Source: Bog-532 sp963830385
Lineage (GTDB): Bacteria > Actinomycetota > Actinomycetes > Streptosporangiales > Streptosporangiaceae
Assembly: GCA_963830385.1 (NCBI GenBank)
Contig: CAWHMD010000002.1
Coordinates: 992,001-1,056,000, forward strand
Length of the DNA stretch: 64,000 bases
Direction of reading: 5' to 3'
Part shown: positions 24,415 to 32,328 of the stretch, one piece after another
How the letters are laid out: each line of letters starts with the position of its first letter
Position numbering within the stretch: the first letter of the stretch is position 1
The notes under the pieces: generated by a model
Databases searched by the model: none
Seen by the model: the letters and a program-made list of their open reading frames with translations, nothing else
Told to the model about the DNA's origin: nothing
Translations under genes and position numbers: made by a program

Positions 24415-26346
24415 ATGAGGCCGATCCCGCTCGTTCGTAACTGGCGCCGGAGGCCGCCACCGCTCGTCGGCAAGCCGACGACCGGCAACAACGCGGCCGC
24501 CGCCAGCATCCTGGCGCCCGGCCGCCTCCTGGGCCACCGCCGCACCTTGAGGGCCGCCCGGCGCCGCTGGCGCTTGAGCACCGCCGGCATCGCGATGCTC
24601 GCGCTTGCCCTGGTGGCCAGCGGATGCGCAACCCAGGCGGCCCAGTCGCCGAAACTCCACGACGCGGCCGCCACCACCACGTTGCTCTCGCAGGGTAAGA
24701 CGGCCACCTCCTCCTCGGTCGAGAATTCCTCGTTCCCGGCCTCGGCGGCGGTGGACGGGAACACCAATACCCGGTGGTCGAGCGCGTTCTCCGACCCGCA
24801 GTGGCTGGAGGTCGACCTGGGCGCCAGCGCGACGATCAGCCAGGTCGTGCTGAACTGGGAGGCCGCCTACGCCAAGGCGTTCTCGATCCAGACGTCCACC
24901 GACAACAGCAACTGGACGACGATCTACTCGACCACCAGCGGGACCGGCGGGGTGCAGACGCTGAACATCGGCGGCACCGGCCGCTACATCCGGATGTACG
25001 GCACGACCCGGGCCACCCCGTACGGGTACAGCCTGTGGGAGTTCCAGGTCTACGGCACCTCCGGCGGCACCAGTACCGGCTGCAACACCACCGACGCCGC
25101 GCTGAACCACCCGGCCACCTCCTCCTCGACCGAGAGCTCGGCCTACCCGGCCTCGAACGCGGTCGATGGCAACACCGGCACCCGCTGGTCGAGCGCGTTC
25201 TCCGACCCGCAGTGGCTGGAGGTCGACCTCGGCGCGTCGCAGACGATCTGCGAGGTGACGCTGGACTGGGAGGCCGCCTACGCCAGCGCGTTCCAGATCC
25301 AGGCCTCGGCCGACGGCACCAACTGGTCCACGATCTACTCGACCACCAGCGGCACCGGCGGCACCCAGACGCTGAGCGTCAGCGGCACCGGCCGCTACGT
25401 GCGTATGTACGGCACGACCCGGGCCACCCCGTACGGCTACAGCCTGTGGGAGTTCGGCGTCTACACCACCACCGGCGGGACCACCGGCGGCGGTGGCGGC
25501 ACGACCGGCAGCGGTGCGCCGCCCGCGTCGTTCTGGGGTAACACCAGCGCGATCCCGGCCGCCAGCAACGTGCTCGAGGTCTCGATCGTCAACCAGACCA
25601 ACGGGCAGTACCCGGACAGCCAGGTGTACTGGAGCTTCAACGGCCAGGAAGAGTCGATCGCGCAGCAGCCGTACATCGACATGCCCGCCAATTCGGCGGG
25701 CCGGATGTACTTCTACCTCGGCTCCCCCAACGCGCCGTATTACGACTTCATCGAGTTCACCGTGGGCGCGTCGTCGATCAACGTGGACACGACGCGGGTG
25801 GACCGTTTCGGCCTCAAACTGGCCCTGCTGCTGCACGGCAAGGACGGCTCCAACCAGGAGGTCGGCGAGAATTACGCCACGTTCACCGAAAGCCGCACGG
25901 CGACCTTCCAGCGGTTCGAGAGCTCGGTGCCCACCGAATTCAAGGAGCTGGCCACCGGCAACGCGCCCTACGGCATCCCGTCGCCGGGCAACGACCCCGC
26001 GTTCCAGGCCGGTGGCGCCTACGCGAACTACTTCACCAGCTACTCGGCCGCCAACGGCGACAGCAGCGACTCCACCGCGCAGATCTTCGGCTGTGGCGGG
26101 ACCCTGTCGGCCAACCCGGCCCTGTGCGCGGGCCTGAACCGGCACGTCGCCCAGCTGCCGGCCGCCGATCAGTCCAACCCGGCCAACTTCTACCAGGCCG
26201 CGCCGGCCAACTACTACGCCCAGTTCTGGCACCAGAACGCGATCAACGGGCTGCAGTACGGCTTCCCCTACGACGACGACGCCGGGCAGTCCTCCGACAT
26301 CTCGGTCAGCAACCCGCAGTACATGGTGGTGGCGGTGGGCTGGTGA
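24415..26346 (+). CDS. Lipoprotein with two discoidin domains and a GH64-like beta-1,3-glucanase domain
   Basis: A 643-residue exported protein. A long basic N-region (50 residues) precedes the hydrophobic core and the lipobox VASGC (Cys71). Two F5/8-type-C (CBM32-like) domains follow at about residues 95-215 and 230-352, each with AVDGNTNTRWSS or its twin, SDPQWLEVDLG and RYIRMYGTTR. After a Gly-rich linker, residues about 365-643 resemble GH64/thaumatin-like glucanases (YYDFIEFTVGASSINVDTTR, RVDRFGLKLALLLHG, and a C-terminal QFWHQNAINGLQYGFPYDDD); Glu and Asp in the first segment are the likely catalytic pair. It would attack fungal or algal beta-1,3-glucan at the cell surface. GGAAAGGA precedes the ATG. 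Confidence 0.82.
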   Translation: MRPIPLVRNWRRRPPPLVGKPTTGNNAAAASILAPGRLLGHRRTLRAARRRWRLSTAGIAMLALALVASGCATQAAQSPKLHDAAATTTLLSQGKTATSSSVENSSFPASAAVDGNTNTRWSSAFSDPQWLEVDLGASATISQVVLNWEAAYAKAFSIQTSTDNSNWTTIYSTTSGTGGVQTLNIGGTGRYIRMYGTTRATPYGYSLWEFQVYGTSGGTSTGCNTTDAALNHPATSSSTESSAYPASNAVDGNTGTRWSSAFSDPQWLEVDLGASQTICEVTLDWEAAYASAFQIQASADGTNWSTIYSTTSGTGGTQTLSVSGTGRYVRMYGTTRATPYGYSLWEFGVYTTTGGTTGGGGGTTGSGAPPASFWGNTSAIPAASNVLEVSIVNQTNGQYPDSQVYWSFNGQEESIAQQPYIDMPANSAGRMYFYLGSPNAPYYDFIEFTVGASSINVDTTRVDRFGLKLALLLHGKDGSNQEVGENYATFTESRTATFQRFESSVPTEFKELATGNAPYGIPSPGNDPAFQAGGAYANYFTSYSAANGDSSDSTAQIFGCGGTLSANPALCAGLNRHVAQLPAADQSNPANFYQAAPANYYAQFWHQNAINGLQYGFPYDDDAGQSSDISVSNPQYMVVAVGW

Positions 26347-26360
26347 TCCACTGACAAATT

Positions 26361-26396
26361 GGTGGGCGCGGTGGCGTGCAGGCCACCGCGCCCACC
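26361..26396 (+). terminator. Perfect 15-bp terminator hairpin
   Basis: Arms GGTGGGCGCGGTGGC (26361-26375) and GCCACCGCGCCCACC (26382-26396) are perfectly complementary around a 6-base loop. It begins 14 bp after the stop of the glucanase lipoprotein gene. There is no U-tract, as usual in high-GC actinomycetes. Confidence 0.85.
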
Positions 26397-26508
26397 CTAA
26401 GAGTGGCGGCAATCAAACGCGTGCGGCGTTTCATTATGAAACAGCCAGGTACGTGAACCGTGCTTAGCGTTACCGGCAGCCAGGCCAGCTCAGCCTATGG
26501 AGGCCGTG

Positions 26509-27552
26509 ATGAAGGCACTTGTTTACTCCGGACCCGGGAAAAAGGATTGGCGGGACGTCCCCGACCCAGCCATCCAGGAGCCGACCGACGCGGTGGTGCG
26601 GGTCGACACCACCACCATCTGCGGGACTGACCTGCACATCCTGCACGGCGACGTGCCCGCGGTGACCGAGGGGCGCATCCTCGGGCACGAGGCGGTCGGC
26701 ACGGTCACCGCGGTCGGTGACGGGGTCAAGAGCTTCGCGGTGGGCGACCGGGTGCTGGTGCCGGCGGTCACCAAGTGCGGCCGCTGCGCCTACTGCCAGC
26801 AGGGCATGCCGTCGCACTGCCAGACCGTGGGCGGCATCGGCTGGATCTTCGGCCACCTGATCGACGGCACCCAGGCCGAGTCGGTCCGGGTCCCGTTCGC
26901 CGACACCTCGCTGTACGCGGTACCGGAAAACGTGACCGACGACCAGGCCATCTTCCTGGCCGACTCGCTGCCGACCGGTTACGAGGTCGGCGTGCTGGCC
27001 GGGCAGGTGCGGCCGGGCGACACGGTGGCGGTGGTGGGCGCCGGCGCGGTCGGGCTGTCCGCCATCCTGACCACCGGGCTGTGGGGCGCCTCCAAGGTGA
27101 TCGCGATCGACACCAACAAGTTCCGGCTGAGCACGGCGCTGGAGTTCGGCGCCACCGACATCGTCGAGGCCGGGCCCGGTACCCGCGATCGGGTGCTGGA
27201 AATGACCGACGGGCTCGGGGTCGACGTGGCCATCGAGGCGGTCGGCTTCCCGGAGACGCTGCAGACCACGGCGTCGCTGGTCCGGCCGGGCGGCCACATC
27301 GCCAACATCGGCGTGCACGGGGCCCCGGTCGAGCTGCCCCTGCAGGACCTGTGGATCCAGAACGTCACGCTGACCATGGGCCTGGTCGACACCGTGTCGA
27401 TCCCGACCCTGCTCAAGATGGTAGCCAGCGGCCGGATCCCATCCGAGAAGATGGGCACCCACCGGTTCACGTTCGGCCAGATCAACGAGGCCTACGACGT
27501 GTTCGGCAACGCCGCCGCCAACGAGGCGCTGAAGGTCATCATCACCCCGTAA
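26509..27552 (+). CDS. Zinc-dependent alcohol dehydrogenase (MDR family)
   Basis: A 347-residue medium-chain dehydrogenase. Catalytic zinc ligands are in TTICGTDLHI and GHEAVG; the structural zinc lobe has four Cys in CGRCAYCQQGMPSHC; the Rossmann motif is VAVVGAGAVGLSAI, and IAIDTNKFRL follows with Asp favouring NAD. The sequence resembles isopropanol/secondary-alcohol-type enzymes (TDLHILHGDVP). ATG 26509 (MKALVYSG) is chosen because GGAGG lies five bases before it; the ATG at 26497 overlaps that ribosome site. Confidence 0.92.
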   Translation: MKALVYSGPGKKDWRDVPDPAIQEPTDAVVRVDTTTICGTDLHILHGDVPAVTEGRILGHEAVGTVTAVGDGVKSFAVGDRVLVPAVTKCGRCAYCQQGMPSHCQTVGGIGWIFGHLIDGTQAESVRVPFADTSLYAVPENVTDDQAIFLADSLPTGYEVGVLAGQVRPGDTVAVVGAGAVGLSAILTTGLWGASKVIAIDTNKFRLSTALEFGATDIVEAGPGTRDRVLEMTDGLGVDVAIEAVGFPETLQTTASLVRPGGHIANIGVHGAPVELPLQDLWIQNVTLTMGLVDTVSIPTLLKMVASGRIPSEKMGTHRFTFGQINEAYDVFGNAAANEALKVIITP

Positions 27553-27639
27553 CGAGCGGAGGGTGAGACGGCGGCCGGGCCGGCCAGCGCCTCGGCCAGC
27601 CCGGCTGCGTTCAGCGGTGGCCCGTCCCCGGGCGATGAC

Positions 27640-27823
27640 GGGACGGGCCACCCGGGACGCCGAATTCCTGGAGAAGCCGATCGCCGCCGAACTGCTGGTG
27701 GCCAAGGCGACCGAACTGGCGAGGCGGGCCGGGCGGCGCGGGCCGCAGGCCGGGAGACCGTACTGGTCATCGGGGCTCACCCGGACGACGTGGAGATCGG
27801 GGCCCCGGGCACGCTGGCGGCCC
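27640..27823 (+). pseudogene. Relic of a receiver/PIG-L deacetylase protein
   Basis: One frame reads EFLEKPIAAELLVAKATELA, the C-terminal part of a response-regulator receiver domain (KP motif). The next frame reads TVLVIGAHPDDVEIGAPGTL, the zinc-binding HPDD start of a PIG-L (LmbE-like) deacetylase, and stops being similar at the MerR gene end. The two were probably a single REC-PIG-L fusion, now frameshifted between about 27735 and 27755 and truncated at both ends. No start codon or ribosome site is present. Confidence 0.6.
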
Positions 27824-28702
27824 TCAGCGGAACTCGCCGGGGACGAGGGGGACGGCGAACTCCAATTCCGGCCCGTTACCGGGTGAGGTGCGCGGCCAGA
27901 TCAGCAGCTGCCGGATTCCCCCGGCGGGCTGGCGGCGGTGGGCCTCGGCCCAGGCCTCGATGGCCTGCAGGGCCGGCGGCCCCTGCGGCCCGGCCTCTTC
28001 GGCGCTGGGCAGGTGGACGAACGCTTCGGGGTGGGCGGGGTCGGTGCGCAGGGTCAGCTCGGGGAACCGGGCGGCCAGCTCGGCGGCCTGGCCGCCGGGC
28101 ACTGGGCGGCACCATTCGACCGGGCCGTCGCTGTCCTCGCTGACGTGGCCGTAGAAGATCACGAACGGCGCCCCGGCCACCCCGTCGAGGCGGGGGACGG
28201 CGGGGTCCCCGCGGAACTGGTTCAGGAACTCCTTGCCCACCGTGAGCATCTCGCTGGCGTGCAGGTGGCGCTGCAGGCTGAGCACCTGGCGGTCGGGCAG
28301 GTCGCGCAGGCCGACCTCGTAGGTGGCCGAAGGGCTGGCTGTGGTCATCGTGGTCTCTTTTCCGGGCAAGCGGTTCAGTAGAGAAAGGGCCAGCTCGCGG
28401 TGGCCGTAGTGACTGGCTTCGGCGTCGCCCCAGTAGCGGCGAAGACGTTCGGCCGCGGCCGGGCCGTCCAGCGACAGGATCGAGCCGATCTCGGCCAGCG
28501 GCAGGCCCAGCTCGCGGAGGCCGGCGATGAGCCGGGCCTGGTCCAGCTGATTGGCGGCGTACCAGCGGTAACCGGAGTCCTGGTCGACCCGGGCCGGGCG
28601 GAGCAGCCCGAGGCGGTCGTACAGGCGCAGGGCCTTGGGCGACAGCCGGGACCGCCGGGAGAACTCCCCGATGCTGGTCAATCCGGGAACTAGGCTGTCC
28701 AT
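27824..28702 (-). CDS. MerR-family regulator with GyrI-like effector domain
   Basis: A 292-residue regulator. Residues 10-80 are the MerR winged helix (TSIGEFSRRSRLSPKALRLY, DRLGLLRPARVDQDSGYRWY), followed by a dimer helix and, from about residue 125, a GyrI/SOUL-like effector domain (VGLRDLPDRQVLSLQRHLHA ... FVIFYGHVSEDSDGPVEWCR) as in BmrR-type multidrug regulators. It may sense a hydrophobic drug. The ATG lies six bases after a -10-like CACAGT, so a leaderless transcript is likely. It follows the Nudix gene by 33 bp but has its own promoter. Confidence 0.9.
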   Translation of the reverse strand: MDSLVPGLTSIGEFSRRSRLSPKALRLYDRLGLLRPARVDQDSGYRWYAANQLDQARLIAGLRELGLPLAEIGSILSLDGPAAAERLRRYWGDAEASHYGHRELALSLLNRLPGKETTMTTASPSATYEVGLRDLPDRQVLSLQRHLHASEMLTVGKEFLNQFRGDPAVPRLDGVAGAPFVIFYGHVSEDSDGPVEWCRPVPGGQAAELAARFPELTLRTDPAHPEAFVHLPSAEEAGPQGPPALQAIEAWAEAHRRQPAGGIRQLLIWPRTSPGNGPELEFAVPLVPGEFR

Positions 28703-28739
28703 GGGCCCACTGTGGGGCTTTCCCCTGGGGCAAGGTCAA
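28703..28739 (-). promoter_or_regulatory. MerR-type promoter with 19-bp spacer
   Basis: Read on the minus strand: TTGACC, then a 19-bp spacer, then CACAGT, then six bases to the ATG of the merR-like gene. The spacer holds an imperfect dyad (CTTGCCCC and AGGGGAAAG). An over-long 19-bp spacer carrying a dyad is the hallmark of promoters that MerR-family activators distort to activate. This points to autoregulation. The -35 box overlaps the stop codon of the upstream Nudix gene. Confidence 0.65.
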
Positions 28740-29299
28740 GAACGGGCGAACAGTTCCTCGACCTGGGTGATCAGGACCCGCAGGTTCGGCTCGGTCAGCT
28801 CGGCCGCCTCGGCCACCGGCAGCCAGCGCAGCGGGTTGCCCGGCGTCTCCGGGCGGGCCGCGTCCGGGTCGCCGGTGGCCAGCAGGAACCGGAGGTCGGC
28901 GTGCTGGTGGGCCGGCTCCTTGCTGCTGGCGGGCACGTCCACCACCGTCACCTGCCGCAGCGCCGGATCCGGCCACGGCCGCAGGTCGGTCAGCGCGCTC
29001 TCCTCGCGCGCCTCGCGCAGGGCGATGTCCAGCGGTTCGCTCTCGCCCGGGTCACCGTGCCCGCCGACCTGGAGCCAGGCCTGCTGCCGCTGGTGCCAGC
29101 GCAGCAGCACCCGCCGGGTGGGCGGGTGCACGATCAGCGCCGACGCGGTGATGTGCAGCGGGCTGGTGCGTACCCACGGGTCGTCGGTCTGCTCGGCCAG
29201 CTTCCGGACCCGGCCCACGTCGGCGGCTTCGGCCTCGTCCCGGGGCTGGAAACGGCCGAGCAGGTCCAGGACCGGGCGGGCGGCGCACATCAGCGGCAT
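28736..29299 (-). CDS. Nudix hydrolase
   Basis: A 187-residue Nudix protein. The Nudix box reads GGHGDPGESEPLDIALREAR followed by EESAL; the Gly, Glu and REXXEE metal-binding residues are present, with one more residue than the canonical spacing between the first Glu and REXXEE. The N-terminal 45 residues include LLGRFQPRDEAEAADVGRVR. It would hydrolyse a nucleoside diphosphate linked to another moiety; substrate unknown. ATG 29299 lacks a clear ribosome site. The next gene downstream is the MerR regulator. Confidence 0.88.
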   Translation of the reverse strand: MPLMCAARPVLDLLGRFQPRDEAEAADVGRVRKLAEQTDDPWVRTSPLHITASALIVHPPTRRVLLRWHQRQQAWLQVGGHGDPGESEPLDIALREAREESALTDLRPWPDPALRQVTVVDVPASSKEPAHQHADLRFLLATGDPDAARPETPGNPLRWLPVAEAAELTEPNLRVLITQVEELFARS

Positions 29300-29347
29300 T
29301 TCTCCAGTTGCCGGGCGGGTGGGGCAGCGTGGTCAGCCTAACCCTGG

Positions 29348-30088
29348 TCAACCGCCGTGGTGGCCGATCAGGCTGCCGATGCCGTAGGTGATGCCGATGG
29401 CGACCGCGCCGAACAGCAGCTGGCGCAGGCCCGAGCGGACCAGCGGGCGCCCGGTCAGCCGCCCGACCACCGCGCCGCCCGCCGCCAGCGCCACCGCAGT
29501 GATGAGCAGGCTGACCGCCAGCACCGGGGTGCCCAGCAGGTAGGGCAGCAGCGGCACCAGCGCCCCCAGCGAGAACGCGAACAGCGAGGCCACCCCGGCC
29601 AGCGCCGGTGCCGGCAGCTCGGTGGGGTCGACGCCGAGCTCCTCGCGGGTGTGGACCCGCAGCGCGGTGTCCGGGTCCTTGGACACCGCGGCGGCCATCC
29701 GCGCGGCGGTGTCGGCGTCGGCGCCGTACTCGCGGAAGTAGCCGGCCAGCTCGTCCTGCTCGGCGGCCGGGAACCGGGCGAGCATCTTCTGCTCCAGCGA
29801 GACCTCGGACTGCACCAGCTCGTTCTGGTTGGTGACCGAGATGTACTCCCCGAAGCCCATCGAGAACGCGCCCGCGACCAGCGAGGCGACCCCGGTCAGG
29901 ACAGTGGCGTGGGCGGACACCCCGCCGCCGCCGACCCCGGCGATCAGTGAGGCGTTCGTCACCAGGCCGTCGACCGCGCCGAAGACCGTCGGCCGCAACG
30001 TCCCGCCGGACACGTCCCGGTGCCGGTGCGACCAGCCGGTGGCGGCCGCGGCCGCGCCGGTGGCGTGGGACGGCTCGTGCTCGGTCAC
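29348..30088 (-). CDS. VIT1/CCC1-family iron/manganese transporter
   Basis: A 246-residue membrane protein of the VIT1/CCC1 family. Helix 1 is LRPTVFGAVDGLVTNASLIA, with the family's conserved Asp/Asn. GAFSMGFGEYISVTNQNELV leads into an acidic cytoplasmic metal-binding region (residues about 75-140, EQDELAGYFREYGADADTAA), and three C-terminal helices follow. Family members export or store Fe2+/Mn2+. The GTG start overlaps the CDF gene stop by 4 bp (GTGA, minus strand), so the two transporters are translationally coupled. Confidence 0.9.
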   Translation of the reverse strand: MTEHEPSHATGAAAAATGWSHRHRDVSGGTLRPTVFGAVDGLVTNASLIAGVGGGGVSAHATVLTGVASLVAGAFSMGFGEYISVTNQNELVQSEVSLEQKMLARFPAAEQDELAGYFREYGADADTAARMAAAVSKDPDTALRVHTREELGVDPTELPAPALAGVASLFAFSLGALVPLLPYLLGTPVLAVSLLITAVALAAGGAVVGRLTGRPLVRSGLRQLLFGAVAIGITYGIGSLIGHHGG

Positions 30089-31011
30089 TCGGGGGCTGCC
30101 CGGGTGAACCAGGTGAACGAGCCCGCGTCCGGCAGGGCGGCCGCGATCGCGGCGGCGGCCCGGCGGCCGAGGGTGTCGGCGTCGCGGGCGGTCAGTCCGG
30201 GGTCCACCCAGGCCTCGACCTCGACCCGCAGGACCCGGCCGGTCCAGCGGGCCCGCGCGTGCGCGTGCACCACCCCCGGCAGGTCGCCGGCCGCCGCCTC
30301 GGCCGCGGTGATCACTTCCGGATCGACCCCGTCGGCCAGCCGCCGGACCACGTCGGTGGTCACCTCGTAGCCGACGTGGCAGATGAACAGGGTCACGGCC
30401 AGGCCGGCCACCGGGTCGCCCCAGCGCTGCCCGGCCGCGACCGCGATCAGCCCGGCCAGCGCCCCGGCCGAGGACAGCGCGTCCAGCCACGAGTGACGGG
30501 CGTCGGCGACCAGCGTCGCCGACCGGATCCGCCGCCCGACGACGAGCTTGTAACGGGCCACGACCTGGTTGCCGACGATGCCGAGGACGGCGCCGGCGAT
30601 CCCGATGCCCAGGTGCGCGGTGCTGCCGTGCCCGAGCAGCTTGCGGACGCTCTCCAGGCCCGCGAACGCCGCGCTGGCCCAGATGACCAGGGCGATGCCG
30701 ATCCCGGCGAGGTCCTCGGCCCGCTCCAGGCCGTAGGGGTAGTGCTCGCTGGGCCCGCGGCGGGACAGCCGGAAGCCGAGGAACACCACCGCGCTGGTGG
30801 ACACGTCGGACAGGTTGTGGATCGCGTCGCCGAGCAGCCCCACCGAGCCGGTCAGGATCGCGATCAGCAGCTCGGCGAGGCCGGTGACGGCCAGGCCGAC
30901 GGCGCTGATCCCGATGGCCCGGTTGGCCTGGCGCCGTTCGTCGGCGTCGTCGCGGTCGAGCGGCAGCGGGAACGCGGCGGCGGGGTCACGTTGTCCTGAG
31001 GTCTTGTGCAC
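30085..31011 (-). CDS. Cation diffusion facilitator (CDF) metal efflux protein
   Basis: A 308-residue CDF transporter. Six helices are predicted; the metal-site pattern in helix 2 is LLGDAIHNLSDVSTS (HxxxD) and in helix 5 ADARHSWLDALSSAGAL (HxxxD), with a cytoplasmic C-terminal ferredoxin-like domain (DLPGVVHAHARARWTGRVLR). Such proteins exchange protons for Zn2+, Fe2+, Co2+ or Mn2+; the HD/HD pattern is compatible with Zn or Fe. GTG 31011 has no clear ribosome site and may be leaderless. It is coupled to the VIT1 gene downstream. Confidence 0.9.
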   Translation of the reverse strand: MHKTSGQRDPAAAFPLPLDRDDADERRQANRAIGISAVGLAVTGLAELLIAILTGSVGLLGDAIHNLSDVSTSAVVFLGFRLSRRGPSEHYPYGLERAEDLAGIGIALVIWASAAFAGLESVRKLLGHGSTAHLGIGIAGAVLGIVGNQVVARYKLVVGRRIRSATLVADARHSWLDALSSAGALAGLIAVAAGQRWGDPVAGLAVTLFICHVGYEVTTDVVRRLADGVDPEVITAAEAAAGDLPGVVHAHARARWTGRVLRVEVEAWVDPGLTARDADTLGRRAAAAIAAALPDAGSFTWFTRAAPE

Positions 31012-31064
31012 GTACCCAGGATGCCGTAGCCGGGGGGTGGCCCCGCCGCAGGCCGGCCGCTCAG

Positions 31065-31123
31065 CCTGGGCCGGCTAATCCTGGGCGGCTAGGCCTGGGC
31101 CGGCTGAGCCTGGGCCGGCTCAG
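31065..31123. repeat. Four tandem 14-15 bp units across a gene end
   Basis: Units CCTGGGCCGGCTAAT, CCTGGGCGGCTAGG, CCTGGGCCGGCTGAG and CCTGGGCCGGCTCAG follow each other from 31065 to 31123. They cover the last codons and stop of the THUMP-like methyltransferase gene (giving the tail AEPAQAQPAQA) and run into the gap, so slippage here would change the length of the C-terminus. Confidence 0.7.
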
Positions 31124-32309
31124 CCGGGACGGGCGGCGGGTCGATGCAGATCAGGCCCCAGGGCCGGTCGGCCACCCGGGTGAGCACGAGCGTGGCCCGG
31201 TGCGGGCCGGACAGCTTGAGCCGCCGCCGGATCTGGTCGACGTCACCCGCCAGGCCCCGGCGTCGCAGGTCGGCCGCGCCGATGCCGCGGGCCCGCAGGC
31301 GCCGGGCGAAGTCCTTCTCGTTCCACGGCGCGGACTCGACCACCGCCAGCGTGCGGGCGAACGGGGTCCGGCGGGCGGCGCCGGTGGACAGGAACGCGAT
31401 CTGGTCGTCGATCTTCCACGCCCCGAGCCGCCGGGCCAGGTCCTCGACCAGGCCGGCCCGGGTCACGGCCGGGCTGGGGTCGTACAGGAACGCGCCCGGC
31501 TCGCCGATGGGCACGGGGTCGCCGGGCTCCGGGGTCAGGGTGTCGCCGGTGGGCAGGACGGTGGCCCGGGCGGGGGCGGCGGCCAGGGCCGGTGACCACA
31601 GCACCGCCTCCTTCAGGTCGCGCCCGTCGGCCACGAACTCGGTCTCCCAGCCGTCCGGGGCGGTGCCTGCCGGCAGCCCCGGGGCGGCCTTGACGACCAC
31701 CGCCGGCACCTGCCCGGTCAGTGCGAAGCACCAGTCCAGGGGCGGTTCGCTGGCGCCCGGCCGGAGCCGCCGGCCCTGGGGGGCGTCGCGGGCCGAGCGG
31801 CGGGCGGGGTCCGCGAAGACGGCGGCCAGGCCGGTCAGGGCGACGTCGCGCACGTCGGCCTGCCGGGTGGTCAGCCCGTTGGCCACGTCGTAGACGCCGG
31901 CGTTGTGGGCGGCCATCAGCAGGTGGTCCGGGTCCCGGTCGACGGCGAGGGCCTCGCGCCCCGCCGCCAGCGCGATCAGGTCACCGCCGATGCCGCAGCC
32001 CAGGTCGGCCAGGCGGCCCGGGGCGGCTTTGGCCAGGCGAGCGGCCCGGTGCCGGGAGGTTGCCTCCGACGACGCCTGCTCCAGCCCAGCCCGGGTGAAC
32101 AGCATGTTCGCGGCCCGGCTGAACTTGGCCCGGGCGGCCTGGCGGAGCTCGTCCTGGGCGGTGGCCGCCGCGACCAGGTCCGCGGGGTAGTCGCGGCGCA
32201 GCCGGGCGGCGGTCGCCAGCGGCGCTTCGCCCGCCTCGCGGGCGGCGGCCACCAGGGCCAGCACCTTCGCTCCGGCGGGCGACAGCAGTGCCTCAGCCTG
32301 GCTGGTCAC
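31089..32309 (-). CDS. THUMP-like domain class I SAM methyltransferase
   Basis: A 406-residue protein. Residues about 95-190 form a SAM-binding Rossmann fold (RLADLGCGIGGDLIALAAG, AVDRDPDHLLMAAHNAG, VFADPARR). The C-terminal part (from about 300) is the THUMP-like domain (RRLGAWKIDDQIAFLSTGAA, ARTLAVVESAPWNEKDFARR, LRARGIGAADLRRRGLAGDV), typical of an actinobacterial family with presumed RNA substrates. The FADPARR motif replaces the usual NPPY. The GTG start is 19 bp after the ProA-like gene stop. The final residues are an AQ/PAQ repeat from a tandem DNA repeat. Confidence 0.87.
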   Translation of the reverse strand: MTSQAEALLSPAGAKVLALVAAAREAGEAPLATAARLRRDYPADLVAAATAQDELRQAARAKFSRAANMLFTRAGLEQASSEATSRHRAARLAKAAPGRLADLGCGIGGDLIALAAGREALAVDRDPDHLLMAAHNAGVYDVANGLTTRQADVRDVALTGLAAVFADPARRSARDAPQGRRLRPGASEPPLDWCFALTGQVPAVVVKAAPGLPAGTAPDGWETEFVADGRDLKEAVLWSPALAAAPARATVLPTGDTLTPEPGDPVPIGEPGAFLYDPSPAVTRAGLVEDLARRLGAWKIDDQIAFLSTGAARRTPFARTLAVVESAPWNEKDFARRLRARGIGAADLRRRGLAGDVDQIRRRLKLSGPHRATLVLTRVADRPWGLICIDPPPVPAEPAQAQPAQA

Positions 32310-32328
32310 GGCGTGCCCGGGAGGCCGG

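Noticed and set aside
24349..26412. A 687-codon minus-strand ORF opposite the glucanase lipoprotein
   Set aside because: No domain pattern; the plus strand has a lipobox, discoidin repeats, ribosome site and terminator.
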